From Brachypodium distachyon (lineage: Eukaryota; Streptophyta; Magnoliopsida; Poales; Poaceae): a DNA stretch of 64,000 nt. Location: NCBI RefSeq assembly GCF_000005505.3, contig NC_016134.3:28099584-28163583 (forward strand), written 5' to 3'. Made by a program: the position numbers and the translations under genes. The notes beneath the pieces were generated by a model, which worked only from the letters and a program-made list of their open reading frames with translations, did not search any database and was not told where the DNA came from. Below, piece after piece: positions 1 to 12,600 of the stretch; the first letter of the stretch is position 1, and each line of letters starts with the position of its first letter.

Positions 1-58
1 GATGGAGTATCTTTGAGTCATTTTTTTCCTATTTGGATATTAACGTGGTAAAATACAG

Positions 59-427
59 AAAGTCAGAATGGTTCCCGGACCTAGGTTGAATTATCCACGC
101 TCTCCTCCTTTGTGATAGAAATACCTTAGTATAGAGTATAGGACACCTTGAAGAATTTGTTACTGTCTCCGATCTAAAATAAGTGTCTCGGTTTTGAACA
201 AAGTCACACTTATTTTGGATCGGAGGTACATTTGACATTCCAGGGTGCTCGATATAATCTATGAATTTGACCAACACCTGCCCAGTGCAGAAAGGTTAAA
301 GAAATTGATGAACAGATTATCGATGACAGCGAAGTTGGATGATCGAAGCCTGGTAAACGGCGCTCGTAAGCTAGGTCAGCGTGCTTGTGATGCAGAGGAG
401 CTATTATCTCCCAGCTCCCTAACCTAA
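59..427 (+). CDS. 3' end of an unidentified gene (partial, last two exons)
   Basis: I do not recognise this protein. The last exon (244-427) follows an AG acceptor, encodes about 60 residues beginning VLDIIYEFDQHLPSAERL, is rich in charged residues, looks helical, and ends in TAA at 425-427. A likely preceding exon (59-111) has an AG acceptor and a GT donor, is open in the one frame that joins correctly to the last exon (phase 2 to phase 1), and encodes a Pro/Arg-rich stretch (VPGPRLNYPRSPP). The 132-bp intron between them carries a small Stowaway MITE. The rest of the gene lies left of the window. Protein-like composition, matching phases and splice signals support a real gene; a pseudogene cannot be excluded. 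Confidence 0.4.
161..228. mobile_element. Stowaway-like MITE (short)
   Basis: Inverted ends (CTCCGATCTAAAATAAGTG and its near-complement CACTTATTTTGGATCGGAG) are flanked by TA dinucleotides. This is the usual form of grass Stowaway (Tc1/mariner-derived) MITEs. It sits in the short intron of the partial gene at the left edge. Confidence 0.7.
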
Positions 428-3400
428 TGTGGCCAGAGATTGAGATAATAAAGTTAACTAAATAAACAGACACTTTAGTCTCTCAATTCCATGAAAATAC
501 TACGATATTTCAATAAAACGCTTCCATTATGAAAAAATAAATATGAAAATACCATGTGGTTTCATTAAAAACTAGATATGCATCACAAAACTATATCTCA
601 TGTTAAATACAAAAATGCCAGTTTAGTATTTCTTTAAATCCAATTCCATTATTGGTTGAAATAACTTTGTATAACCTTCTAGATTACACACTGTGATTGA
701 TGTACCAGACGACTAGTGGGTACCTAAAGAATCAAGACGACACATACCTGACAGTTGCTCCATTGAATGCTATTTAATCTGTGGACCTGCTAACAATTTC
801 TCTGTCTCATATTTATTTTAGAGATATTATTTTGTCTTTTTTTTTCTTGTTTGTTTGTTCCTTTTCAGGTGTGGATATACACCAAAAATGCTACCATCAT
901 GTGATTGCACAGTCGTCATCAAGAGCGTGGGCATGATCATCACGCCATAGCCCATAGCGTGGGTCAGAAATCAACTCAGAATAATCCTAGCTGCTTGTTG
1001 TTTTCTGTTTACCTTTGTAAAGAATTCAGAAACAATTGGGAAGTACTAACTGTTAACTACTACTCTTTGTACTGTCAAAAAATTTTTTACCAACTCTTCG
1101 TCATCAAGTGATCCAGAACTCAACTGCTCGGAAAGAGTCATTTTTGTGTTTTTTTAAAACTTCTTTCTCGAACCAGATTTTTTAAAACTTTTGATCTCGG
1201 TGTCCGTTCTAATAAAAATGAAACGCATTTAGATGCAGGATCGAGAAAAAAGAAAGCCGCTTTGAAGTAGGGTTTGTACGGGGCAAGAGTGGTCGGAAGC
1301 AGGGGAAACAACACCATTCTTCAAAAAGAAGAGAAAGACACTAAGCAGGAGCAGCATATAAATTGCAGAGTTCAGTCCAGAAAGGTGACCAAGTCGCAGT
1401 AGAATTTCAAAGGATTTGACCAGGTGTATAGATGTGGTCATGGTCTTTGGTCAGCAGCTACTGATGCATGATGGGATCAAAGGAATATCCTGAAAAGTTG
1501 ACGTCAAACTGTGTAAAACGCAAAGCAAGGCAGTACTACACATAATAACTTGTGTAAAACCAAGAATTTCCAAGAATTTGAATGTACTGCGTCACCTCCC
1601 TTTTCATAAAAATATGGCAATTTATCCAAGTATCCAATCTTAAGAATTGAGCTGGTCTAAGAACCCAACCACCGAAAGCTTAGACAGGTAGATTAATTCT
1701 GGATCTCAGCTCATGGGTGACCAGAGAATTAAGCGTAGTGGTTCTACGATTGATGATGGGTTTGTCTGGGTCTAATGTATTCTAGTATTAGTCGTGTGCC
1801 CCGGCGCCAGGACACGATGGATCCAGCTGGTCTTGGTCCAAGTCCACTGCAGGGTCTTCGTCATTCTTTGTACGTAGAAGTTGGTTACACGACCACATCC
1901 ACACGTATATATTGTGGACACCATAAATTCCCTGTTGGCAAGGGCAAGGTAAACCAAGCTAAGAGGCTACTGTGATAAAGCTAGTCACACTAGCACCGAT
2001 TTCTGCTTTGAAAATCAAGCTGCATATATTCTGTTAACCGGGAGAAAAAAAACAAATTACTAACTCGAGCTGATGAGTCTAATCTGGAAATTTGTTCTGT
2101 AATCTCTCCGTTTCATATTATATGGTATATTAGGTTTCTTTAGGAAAAGAGCTTGGTATACAATTTATGTGATAAGTACAAAATTATTATTATTAAGAAT
2201 TAATTTTTATATGACAAAAGGTGCACATTAATAATAAAGTAATCGTCGAAACCTTTCTAAGCTCTATAATAATATGAAAAGAGTAATGTACATCCTATTC
2301 CCCAAAAAAGCTGAGCTAGGCTTACACTAGCGCGGCAAATTAAACGTGTCACCGCTGATACGCTGACAGGCACGGATTCTTTTCTGTAAAAATGAGAACC
2401 AACTTGGATGATCCAACCAGCCAGCCGTTGATTTGGATGAGACGCAGTGTCTATCTCACGCACACATCACCTCTGATGTCATACGCATTGTCGAGAGAGT
2501 GAGATCATCTTTCGCGTATTGACAGCGATGCTGAAAAGGGGGAGAAAGAGAAACCCAGCCGCCCACGCGAATGGAACGCGTACAAGCCAAGAAACTGAAG
2601 ATGAATACTCTGTTATCATAATTTTATATGGAGTACAATACAGACACATGCCTGATGGCTACACCCAAAAGATCCAAGAAATGTATAGAACATAGCAGAA
2701 CAGAACAAAAATTCATCATCACAATCATGCAGCATAACTTATACCAACCGTATTATACTTGTTTGCAGCTTTGCCAGTTCGCAATGCGTAATACATCCAG
2801 AATATCACTTTGTCGATATCATTGTTCAGACTGGATCTCTGATGGAAGTATGAACAGATTCTTGGAGAGTTGAAAAATCTGCCATGGGTTTGATTGGCTT
2901 GTCATCATCTTGAAAAGGAAAAACCTTCACAATGTCAAAATGCTGCCACTAGCAGTAGCTCAAGAGTTCCTTGTCCACACACAATTCCACGTGCAATCCC
3001 TATTTGACAAGAGATAAGCAAGTGAGAGGTCTTAGGCCTTAGTGCCTCGCTACTTGAAATTCAGACATTGGTTGGCAAACATTTCACTCACAAGAAAGGT
3101 GAATGGACAGCAATTATGATAAGGGCAACACCATGTCGCGAAGTATTTTGCTTCAAAGTTCTAACAGGCAATCAAGCAGTGGTTCAAGAAATTGTTTCAC
3201 GCAACAATATTGTGCAAACTTCATGTATAATCAGCTGGATCCAATCCTCGGATCCTGGATTTGCATTGAGATGTGAGCATAGGTCAAAAAAATTACATGG
3301 TGTGGTACAGGCAACACTATTGTGCAAACGACATGTATAATCAGCTGAGAGGTGTCAAAACTCATATCCCTGGAGTAATCTACTGTGGAGTACTAAAGAA

Positions 3401-3645
3401 TGGTGGTGTCTATCTTATCTAAGACAGTCCAAGACAGTTAGGGAAGGCCCCCATGTGAAAGCCTAATGTGGGTGGCTGCCATATGAGACAAGCTTGTGTT
3501 AGAAACTTCTCTGTTGATGAGGAATAAAGATGCTGATCTTGACTGAAGACAAGTTCGAGTAATAGGTTATTGCATCTGATGAACAGCCATGAATGAGTAG
3601 TAGTCTCTTCAGGAAGATAATTTTCATAATATTGATGTTTTTCAG
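428..3645. other. intergenic, no gene seen
   Basis: AT-rich spacer between the left-edge gene and the 3' end of SECA2. No reading frame here has coding character. The only structure I see is an imperfect direct repeat of about 27 bases (near 3211 and near 3321; core CATGTATAATCAGCTG). The SECA2 3' UTR should lie just below 3646. Confidence 0.6.
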
Positions 3646-6600
3646 TTATCCGTCCGCAGTGTTGAAAATCTCTTCAGATTCCATTGGAGATGACCAGTAA
3701 TGGAGTAGAGATTCCACTGTCAGTCGCCGTGTGGTATTCAGCATTGAGATGAAAAACCGACAGCCATCAATCTTATACTCCTCTAGAGGATTTCTATGCC
3801 CAAAGCTCCGAACATTCACCTAGCAAAAAATTATAAAATGTGAGTTGATGACAAAAAAAAGAAGGCAATCCAAGAGGAGACAGGACATCTAAAGGGAAAT
3901 ACTGAAATTACCGCAGAACTAAGCTTGTTCATGTTAACCAAATGGTCCTTCCACAGAGCATCAAGTGTCTTCAGAAGTACTTCCCTCTTCAATTCAACAG
4001 AGTTTAAGATTACATGACTAATATCTTTGACTTGAGAAAAAGATAATATAATCATGACCGCACATATAACTTGTCCAGTAACACCAACTAACCATTTATT
4101 ATGCATTCCCATGAGGCCACAATCAAGATCCCTCATTTTTATTTTTATCATATGCTAGTTTCTAAAAGAGTACAATTTCATAAACCACTTTTCACATGGT
4201 ACTATGTACCGGAACTCGAAATGAGAACATAAGTAAATGCAGTGCAGATTACAACATCACTTGCAAAGTACTCAAGATAGATTATGACCTTGACCTCCAC
4301 ACAGTACAGATAGGTTTCAGTGGGGCATTATTTCCTGAGAAGACCACGATAACGAATTCGTAAGAGAAGCAAACCTCAATTCCCCTAATGTAGGCATCAT
4401 GATAACGAGACTCTTGCAGCACATCAAGGTAGGTAGCTATTAGAAAATCCCCAAAATATTTCCGAAGTAGATTGACAGTGTTTGTATATCTCCCTTTCCT
4501 GGATTTTTATCACAAAAATGGAGTATAGAGAAATTGTAGATGAATGTGTAACTCCATGTCCAGAAAAAAAACATATACTTCCTCCGTCCAACAAAGTATG
4601 TCTCAAGTTTGTCAAAATTTGGATGTATCTAGACATGACTTAGTGTATAGATGCATTCAAATTTGGTCAAAGTTGAGACATCTTTTGTTGGACAGAGGGA
4701 GTATCACAGCTTACTTTGATGAATCATCAACACAAATGGCGAACCACCGCTTTACTGAAGATATTTTCTTACGGATTCCTCTGAATGCATTAGGTGGTAC
4801 AGGCATGTTTGGGAGAGAAAAATTATCAGTCTCTAAAGAGGCATATTCAAGTATTTGCTCAACAGATAATTGTAGGTCTTCCTCTTGTATCTCCTTGAAT
4901 GTTTCTGCAGAGCATCTCAAAGTCAGAAGAGTTAACTGCAGAAGAACGTGAACTCACTATGAATTTAGGCTTATTACCGGTCAGAAAATTCCCGCCTAGA
5001 CTGATAAACTCATCCAAAAGCTTTGCCAAATTCCATGTTTTAGGTGGCTGAAATAAAATGTAATTTGAACAACTGACAAAGCACCAAAAAACATTCTAGA
5101 AAGAAATATGTCAGTGCGAGCCAAAGTACCTTCTGGGCATCAACATTTCCCAAAATAACTTCATCGACTACAGCTTGCATGTACCTAATAGCATTTCAAC
5201 TAAAGGCATGTAACTGGGAAAAAAACTTTCAGTAATAAATGATTTAAAAAATTTAGAATGAATTTTTTTTTATACATAAAGAATGAATAGTTGACTAACG
5301 ATAATGATAAAGTGAAGAATATTCGACAGTATCACTTTAGCATCAGATGGGAACGGGTACCTCTTTCCTAAAAGAAATTTACCAGAACTCATAAGGCTGA
5401 ACTGGCAAGCTAGGAAAAGTGGTTTTCATTCAAAACAAAAGTGAGCATGCAAGCAAAGAAATTTCTGCTCACGGGAGCAGTAGCAAGCATCAATGCTCAC
5501 ATAAAACATGCTAAACAACTTGCAAACTCTTAGAAAACACAAAATGAAATATCATCACATAATGAACTGAAGCATAAATCCTAATGATATAACAAGCTGA
5601 TTATCAGCCCTACTTACTAATATGCTTCTGACAGGAGTTACCCCACTTCCACGTAAGAACATAGTGTTTCTACTCTTAAGATTTGATCCAAAAGAATGCA
5701 GTAAGTTAGAATATGATCATTACATCTCAGTTCAATTTCTTTTCTAACTACACGTGAAATCTAGATAAGAGATGGCATGTTAAACTCACTGGAAAATTTG
5801 TTCACTGCAGCTTTCAGAGTCACCTGATAATATCACCTGTCTAAGACTATAGACGTGTTTTCTTTGGACCTATCAAATAAGCAGAGTTCATGAAACAAAG
5901 GATATGTTACATTAAATGCAGAAGGACTAAGAACAACAAAAAGGGCAACCTTTTCATTCGGGTACAAACATCATGGTTTATATGAATGAAACACAGGGCA
6001 TTACAATGAATGGTAGTCTTTTGCGACCAGTAAAATATGATACAGAAAAAAGACAAATTTAATAGCTGGAATCTTCTATATCTAAATAGTTGCAATCCAC
6101 TAGCTAATTCTGCTGCTATTTCCTTAAGCCACATCATCAAGAGACACACTAACAAGTTCTAGTTATTAACTACACTGTTGATAACAAAACCAGCCTATGT
6201 TATTCCTATAAAAAACCAGCAATATGTAGCAACATTTGTTGGCAGAATAACTTAGTTGCTTCCACAGCCACACGGTAGATGATCATTCCGTTCCGTTCCA
6301 TTCCATGCCTTAATTATTATTTTCTTTGATGAGCAAACATTTCCAAAAGTTTTCAGCAAGCGTCCCGCGGCAACACGTGGGGTATCATCTAGTTTAGTAC
6401 AACAGCCAGGGAATAAAACTATAGTATAGAAGTATATCGACTGGGAAAAAAATATATGTATACCTCCAGGACTTCATCAAACTCAACAAGACTTTTCCTT
6501 ATGCCGAAATAATACTTCTCTGCATTGATTTGAAGGCCTAAAAGCTGCATTTTGAAAAGTAATAAATGTGTAAACAAAAAGTACAAGACAAATAGACTCT

Positions 6601-9600
6601 GTGCCAAATGACAAATAAGTTTGGCAAGTCAACAAATGCAATGTGACCTGTTTTACAACAGCATTGCTCTCGATGGCTATGTCTTCATCATTTGTTATCC
6701 TTGATATAAGCCTCACGGCCCATTCAGTGTCCAAATTAAACTTCCGGAACATTTCATCTTGTAAGCTGGTTGACAAAAGTTAGAGCTCTTAAATTCAGAC
6801 ATTCAGTAAGTAAAAGGAGCTTTATATCCTACAATAGTTTAGTATAGCATAAGTATTGATGTTCAGGAACATATATACCTCACCATAAACCGTGTGGACC
6901 CAGGATCACCTTGTCTCCCAGCCCTACCACGTAACTGTTGAAAAGGTTGATGATTTGAGATCATGGTGGCAGTAAACATTCCATGACACAGAATTATATC
7001 CTCAGTAAGCATTTTGTCCAAGGAAATGAAAAATTCCACTAATTCAATCAGACAGACAACAGATTACATCAAAAGCACAAAGTCCTCCTTTTGGGCTTAA
7101 TTTCAGTTTCTCTCAGAAACTGCCTCTCCCCCAGCTTCTCACATAAGCTGAACAGTAAATTCGTTTAGGCTTCTAAACTAGCAATGAGATTACTAGTTTG
7201 AAAGCTTAAACAAATTTATTGTTCGGCTTATGGGAAAAGCTGGGGGAGGGTCAGTTTCTGGGAGAAACTGAAATTAAGCCCAAAAGAAGGAGGCCAAAGT
7301 TTGCATGTGATGCTTTTGAAGAATTCTCAGACTATTCAAACTATGAAAGAAAATAAAAAATGAAACACAAATAGATAGAAAACTAAATTTGTTTACAGTA
7401 AGATGTACTACTAACTAACAAAATAAAACATCTGAACTTGGTAGATTCTGTTTTTAATTCAGTGCCAGTTGATTCTACGTTTATTTGCCCCAGGGTAAAC
7501 AGCTTATTGAAAATGTTTGCTCAAAGACACACTCCTGCTAGCTACAAATTTATTTAGTTTCAAATCACATCTGATATAAAAAAAAGAATATGCATCACGC
7601 CTTACAGATGATACCCTGCAGCATCAGGTATGTCTTACTTGGTTATCTATTCGGCGTGATTCATGCAAAGAAGTTCCTATTACATGAAGCCCACCTAATG
7701 CCTTCACCTCAGCACCTTCCGTCAAACAATGAATTTCACAATCCGTTAAGACAGTGATGTAAGCAAGTGCTATTGCATCACAAAGAGGGTACATCTCAGT
7801 CACTTCAGCCACACGCTCTTGTAGTTTCTCCATCCCAATCGTATTACTCATCTCAATAGACTCCGCAATAGTGGATTTTGCCTTTTGAAAAGACCATTCA
7901 TTTCTTTCACTTTTTTGAACATATTTTGCTACAAGAACATGTGAATGAGTGAACCACAAAATAACAAAAGTTGCTACAGGTAATAGAATATGCAACCATT
8001 GATACTCCAATACTTTGGCTTACCCATGATTGCAGCTTTGGTAAGCAGGGCTAGCGATGATGGCCCAAGTTTTATCTTGGAGAGACCCTACCAAAAATAA
8101 AAGGGAACAGTGAGAAACACCTGCTAAGTTTAGAGTTGATGAAAAGGGCGAAATGAACCACCTTGTGGGATGTGGACTCCCCTTCAGTTTCAACATCTGG
8201 GATGTCATGAGTCAGAAATGGACGTATATTATCTTCTAAAATCTCTTTTGCAAGCATCTAGCAAGAAATTAAAAAAATGATCAGGCCGTGAGGTGAAACA
8301 TCTGTGCTAGCTTTCAGTATATTTTATGAAGGGTCTAGGAGGAAAAGAGATCACATATATAGATAAACTAACCTTAGGGTTACCACCTAAAATGATATCT
8401 GTTCCTCTGCCAGCCATGTTTGTTGAAATTGTAATTGCATGTTTCCTTCCAGCTTGTGCAATTATCTCAGCTTCTCTTGCAGCATACTGCCAGGAACCAG
8501 TCAAACATGGAAGAATGAGTTAAACTAAGAAGTAGGAGTTTACATACCTTTGGCCTCGCATTAAGTACATTGTGAGGAATATTACGGCATTTAAGAAGAT
8601 CTGACAAGTATTCCGAACTCTCAACACTGCAACAGGTAGACACCATTACTTCCAAATGTAGCAACCACACAAAGTGCAGAAATTACTGTTAACATGGACT
8701 GTTTATCCGTATGAATGGTACCAAGGGGCGGGGGTACTATAGCAATGGCATGCATCGAGTATTTTGACAGTTCTTCCCAGCCTAAATAGTCCTGCGGTAT
8801 AGATTCATTGTTTGGTATCTCATATGTTACTTATTTAGGTTATTGTAAGGGTCTACTTCATAAGGAGGTCATCATTATCATTGCCAAGCAGACAACAAAC
8901 AAACCAAAGTTCATCAGGTAAAAGATTATTTCTTCTCCTTGGCCCTATGATACACCCACTCTACTTGGTTTGGGGACACCTCCATCAGACCTAGGGTCCA
9001 TACCGATGCACACAATTACATTAGTGTACGTGCCCACTCAGCAAATGACAAGATTATGGCCGACTGATGAGACGACAGGCAGTGGTTGACATGCAGGGCA
9101 CTTTGGGAAAGATAATGCAGAATTGGACAACCCTGCCAGCATTCCGGTAGCAGGAACCTCTGTTTGTTCTGACATCGCTGCTCCCAGTGCCAACACTGCT
9201 ACCGGCATCTCGACTGGAGTGACAAAAGAAGAGAGGGGCTGCTGTTTCGTGGCCATCTTCCCAAAGTCGACGCTGACACCGTAATTCAGTGGTGGTGTGG
9301 AGCGTGGCGGAACGCGTGTGGGAGATGACAACACGGTAGCGTCCTCCCACCTCTATCACATGTCATGGTGGGAAGGGTGCCACTGCTGCCTCGCACTGTC
9401 TACCCTTGCTGCCACCATCCCACAAGCTTCCTCAATGCTAGTCCGTGCTAATGGTTTATCGCCTTCACCCTCAACCAACATGGATGCCTCACACAGCTCA
9501 CACACATGACACTGTGATCATTCTTCGAGTGAGGAGTGTGGTGCTCCTGAGGAAGCAGCCCACCACAACAGCTTGACGGCAAGTTGTCGCTAGGTAAGGG

Positions 9601-12600
9601 AGAAATTGCCACATGCAAAATGTATTACACATGCACCATTCATGCATGAGGGCTATGATTGTTCTTTCAACCAAGTTATATAGTATTTCCCTAACTAGTT
9701 TAACAAGTTTCCTAGGATAAAGTTAGTTGCTCAGTAACTTATTTATAGGCAGGTTATTATTTGGATTGTTTATGTCGACTTGTCAGGAGAAGACACTATA
9801 TTAGGAGCTCATTGTTATCGTCATCAAGCAAGCAATAACTTAATCGAAGTTTTGTTATATCCTCTCCCTGCCATTGTGGTCTGGCTACCGCAATGGTGCC
9901 TTGCATCAAGGGACACCTCAATCAAACCTAAGGGCCCTTAACCAAGCACGCACATTACAGAAGAAAACATGTGAGGTGTCTATCTTGGACTTCTCTATTC
10001 CTTATCTATGTTTGCCCTTGTTAATTTGAGAATATACACGTGAGGATCTCCTTACAGAAAATTCCTACACCACCTCACCATTTTATTGAATAGTTGGGAC
10101 TGCTCTTCTCGTTCTCTAAAAAAAAGTCTACAAAGAAAACAACTCATATTCCCACAAGGGGCAAACTTATGAGCAATAAGTTATTTGCTCTTTAGGTTAT
10201 TAGTCTGTCCTTGCCATTATGAATGAATGAGGGATTAGCTTATCTGGTTTCTCAGCATCCAACCAAAGAACTGTAGCATGTAAATATTCCATGGTCCAGT
10301 AGCCACATGTTTGAACATAATATGCTCCATGTTAAGCTTGGTGATAGTGGTATACGATGCAGCGCAAACAAGACTACTTCTAGGTTGCAAAGAAAATATA
10401 CCTTGTAGTTCCAACTAAAACAGGACGACCCAATTGAAACATAGACTCAACCTCTTCCCGGACATATTGCCATTTACCTCTTAGAGTCTACAGAAAGCAA
10501 TAGTATCCATCAAACTTTTTTTCATCATAAAAAGAAGAATAAATTGGGTCTCTCTTGGGCATCACTTCTCAGAAGCCTTACCGCAAAAGCTTGGATAGGC
10601 AAGTCCACCCGTATATTTGGCAGATTCGTGGGCACCTCGATAACTGGCATCTTAAACATCTTCAGAAATTCCTTTTCCTACAGAACCAGTATGATCATAT
10701 CATTTGATCATAAATTATATAAACAAAGAAATTATCCAGGAAGTGCCAAGTTGATGTCATACCTCTGTCTTAGCAGTACCTGTCATCCCAGAAAGCTTAG
10801 GGTAAAGCTTAAACAGAGACTGATACGTAATTTGAGCCACAATTACTGAATCTGCCTGATGAATTGCAATTAGCATTGCACCCCAGAAACCATCATGAAA
10901 TTTCACAAACAATGACAAAACTAACAAATAGAATCATATATAGTTCAATAGGTATGAATTGGCAATAATGACCTGTATTTTGAGGCCTTCTTTCGCTTCT
11001 ATTGCTTGATGAATACCATCAGACCATCTTCTTTTCGATTCGACTCGGCCAGTTAGCTGGAGAATAAGCATAGTAATTGACAAACAGGCAGTGTGAAATA
11101 TAGGCTCAAGAATATCTAATGTATCTGAGATAGAGCTCGGAAAAAGTTCATAAAGGCGAGTTAAAACATTCATATCCTTCTCAGGTTACTAAACTGAATA
11201 TCTATCATGCATTCATGCCCCAAAATTTCTAACCCAATTCAATGCGCAGCTTCATGAACAAAAAAAATCAGGCTATGAATAGTACAAAATTGAAAAAGAA
11301 AGTGAAGAATATCCTGCTGATACTTTTCGGTCTGATTTTTTGTTTCTTGAGCTGTGGATTGAATTTACGTCTGAATTTTGAGTCGTAGTAGATGCATGTT
11401 GTATGCATCTTGTAAAAAAAAAACCAGTTTTCTCCAAAACATTTGGGATGGCTAATTAGGGATGTGGTACACTGGTCACCTCAAGGTGCTACTGCACCCA
11501 ATATGCCAGTCATTGTACTTGTAAATTGTATAATGAGAAGAGAAGAAACTTTGCTATGCATTTAACATCAATCAAGTTCGGTCTTTCAAACAGGAAACCT
11601 GGAATGTCACCATCCATCAATTATTTAAAAAGTAATGGCATACTAGGGCACTATATATGGCAAATAAGACAACATGAAATTGAGAGAGCACCTCGTTAAT
11701 TATGAGAGCTTTTCCATTCCTGATAATGTACTGTACATCCCTGCGGTAGAACTCTTTAGCCTTCAATGCGTTCATCACAAATCTGTAGCATTTGACAAGT
11801 TTAAGGTTAGAGTCAACAACAACAACAACTAAGCCTTTTGTCCCAAGAAAGTTGGGGTAGGCTAGATATGAAACCCAAACAGAAATTTGTGGAAACTAAA
11901 AGTAAACAGAAAAACAAAGAAATAATCAAGGTTCAGGCACATGTATTGCAGATTTCCATGCAGCCCTGTCGGAAGCCAGATCTTTGGACACATTCCAGTC
12001 TTTTAGGTCCCTTTTATCTGCCTCCACCCATGTTAACTTAGGTCGTCCTCTACCCCTCTTAGCATTATCAAAGCCCTTTAAAATCCCGCTGTTTAAAATC
12101 CCACTGGTTGAACCTCTCATCCAGCTGTGTTATTTAACACTATCCTAACAGCCATTTGGGTGTACTGTGACAACGGATGTCCACAAGTGGGCAAGCATCA
12201 AAATGACTTCTAGACAACTTATAAGAGTGCCATGGAAGAATTGTGATACTTCTGGGTAGCTGACAAGCAATTTTAATACTTTAACAGAACTGCATTGCAA
12301 AAGCTGGGTTGACTAGTTGGCGGCCAATAGTTGCATATAGAAAACTAACCACATCAGACAAAAAGCTATAAAAGAAACAACAGTGATGGTACCTTGCCCA
12401 TGGATCATTCTCATCCCACAGATCATTGGTGCCAAGAATCATCTCTGCATAAGAAACTCCGTCCTCTGTTAGATCTATATTATTGCCCTTCAGCTCTACA
12501 GTATAATGCTGCAGAAATAAATCAATATAATCACTTTAACTGCGATATATTAGGAACCATGAACCCTTGAAATGTTTAGTTTCAACGAATACAAAAAACT

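Noticed and set aside
9038..9509. Frames of about 70-100 codons in SECA2 intron 15
   Set aside because: No domain; they lie in the core of a degenerate repeat.
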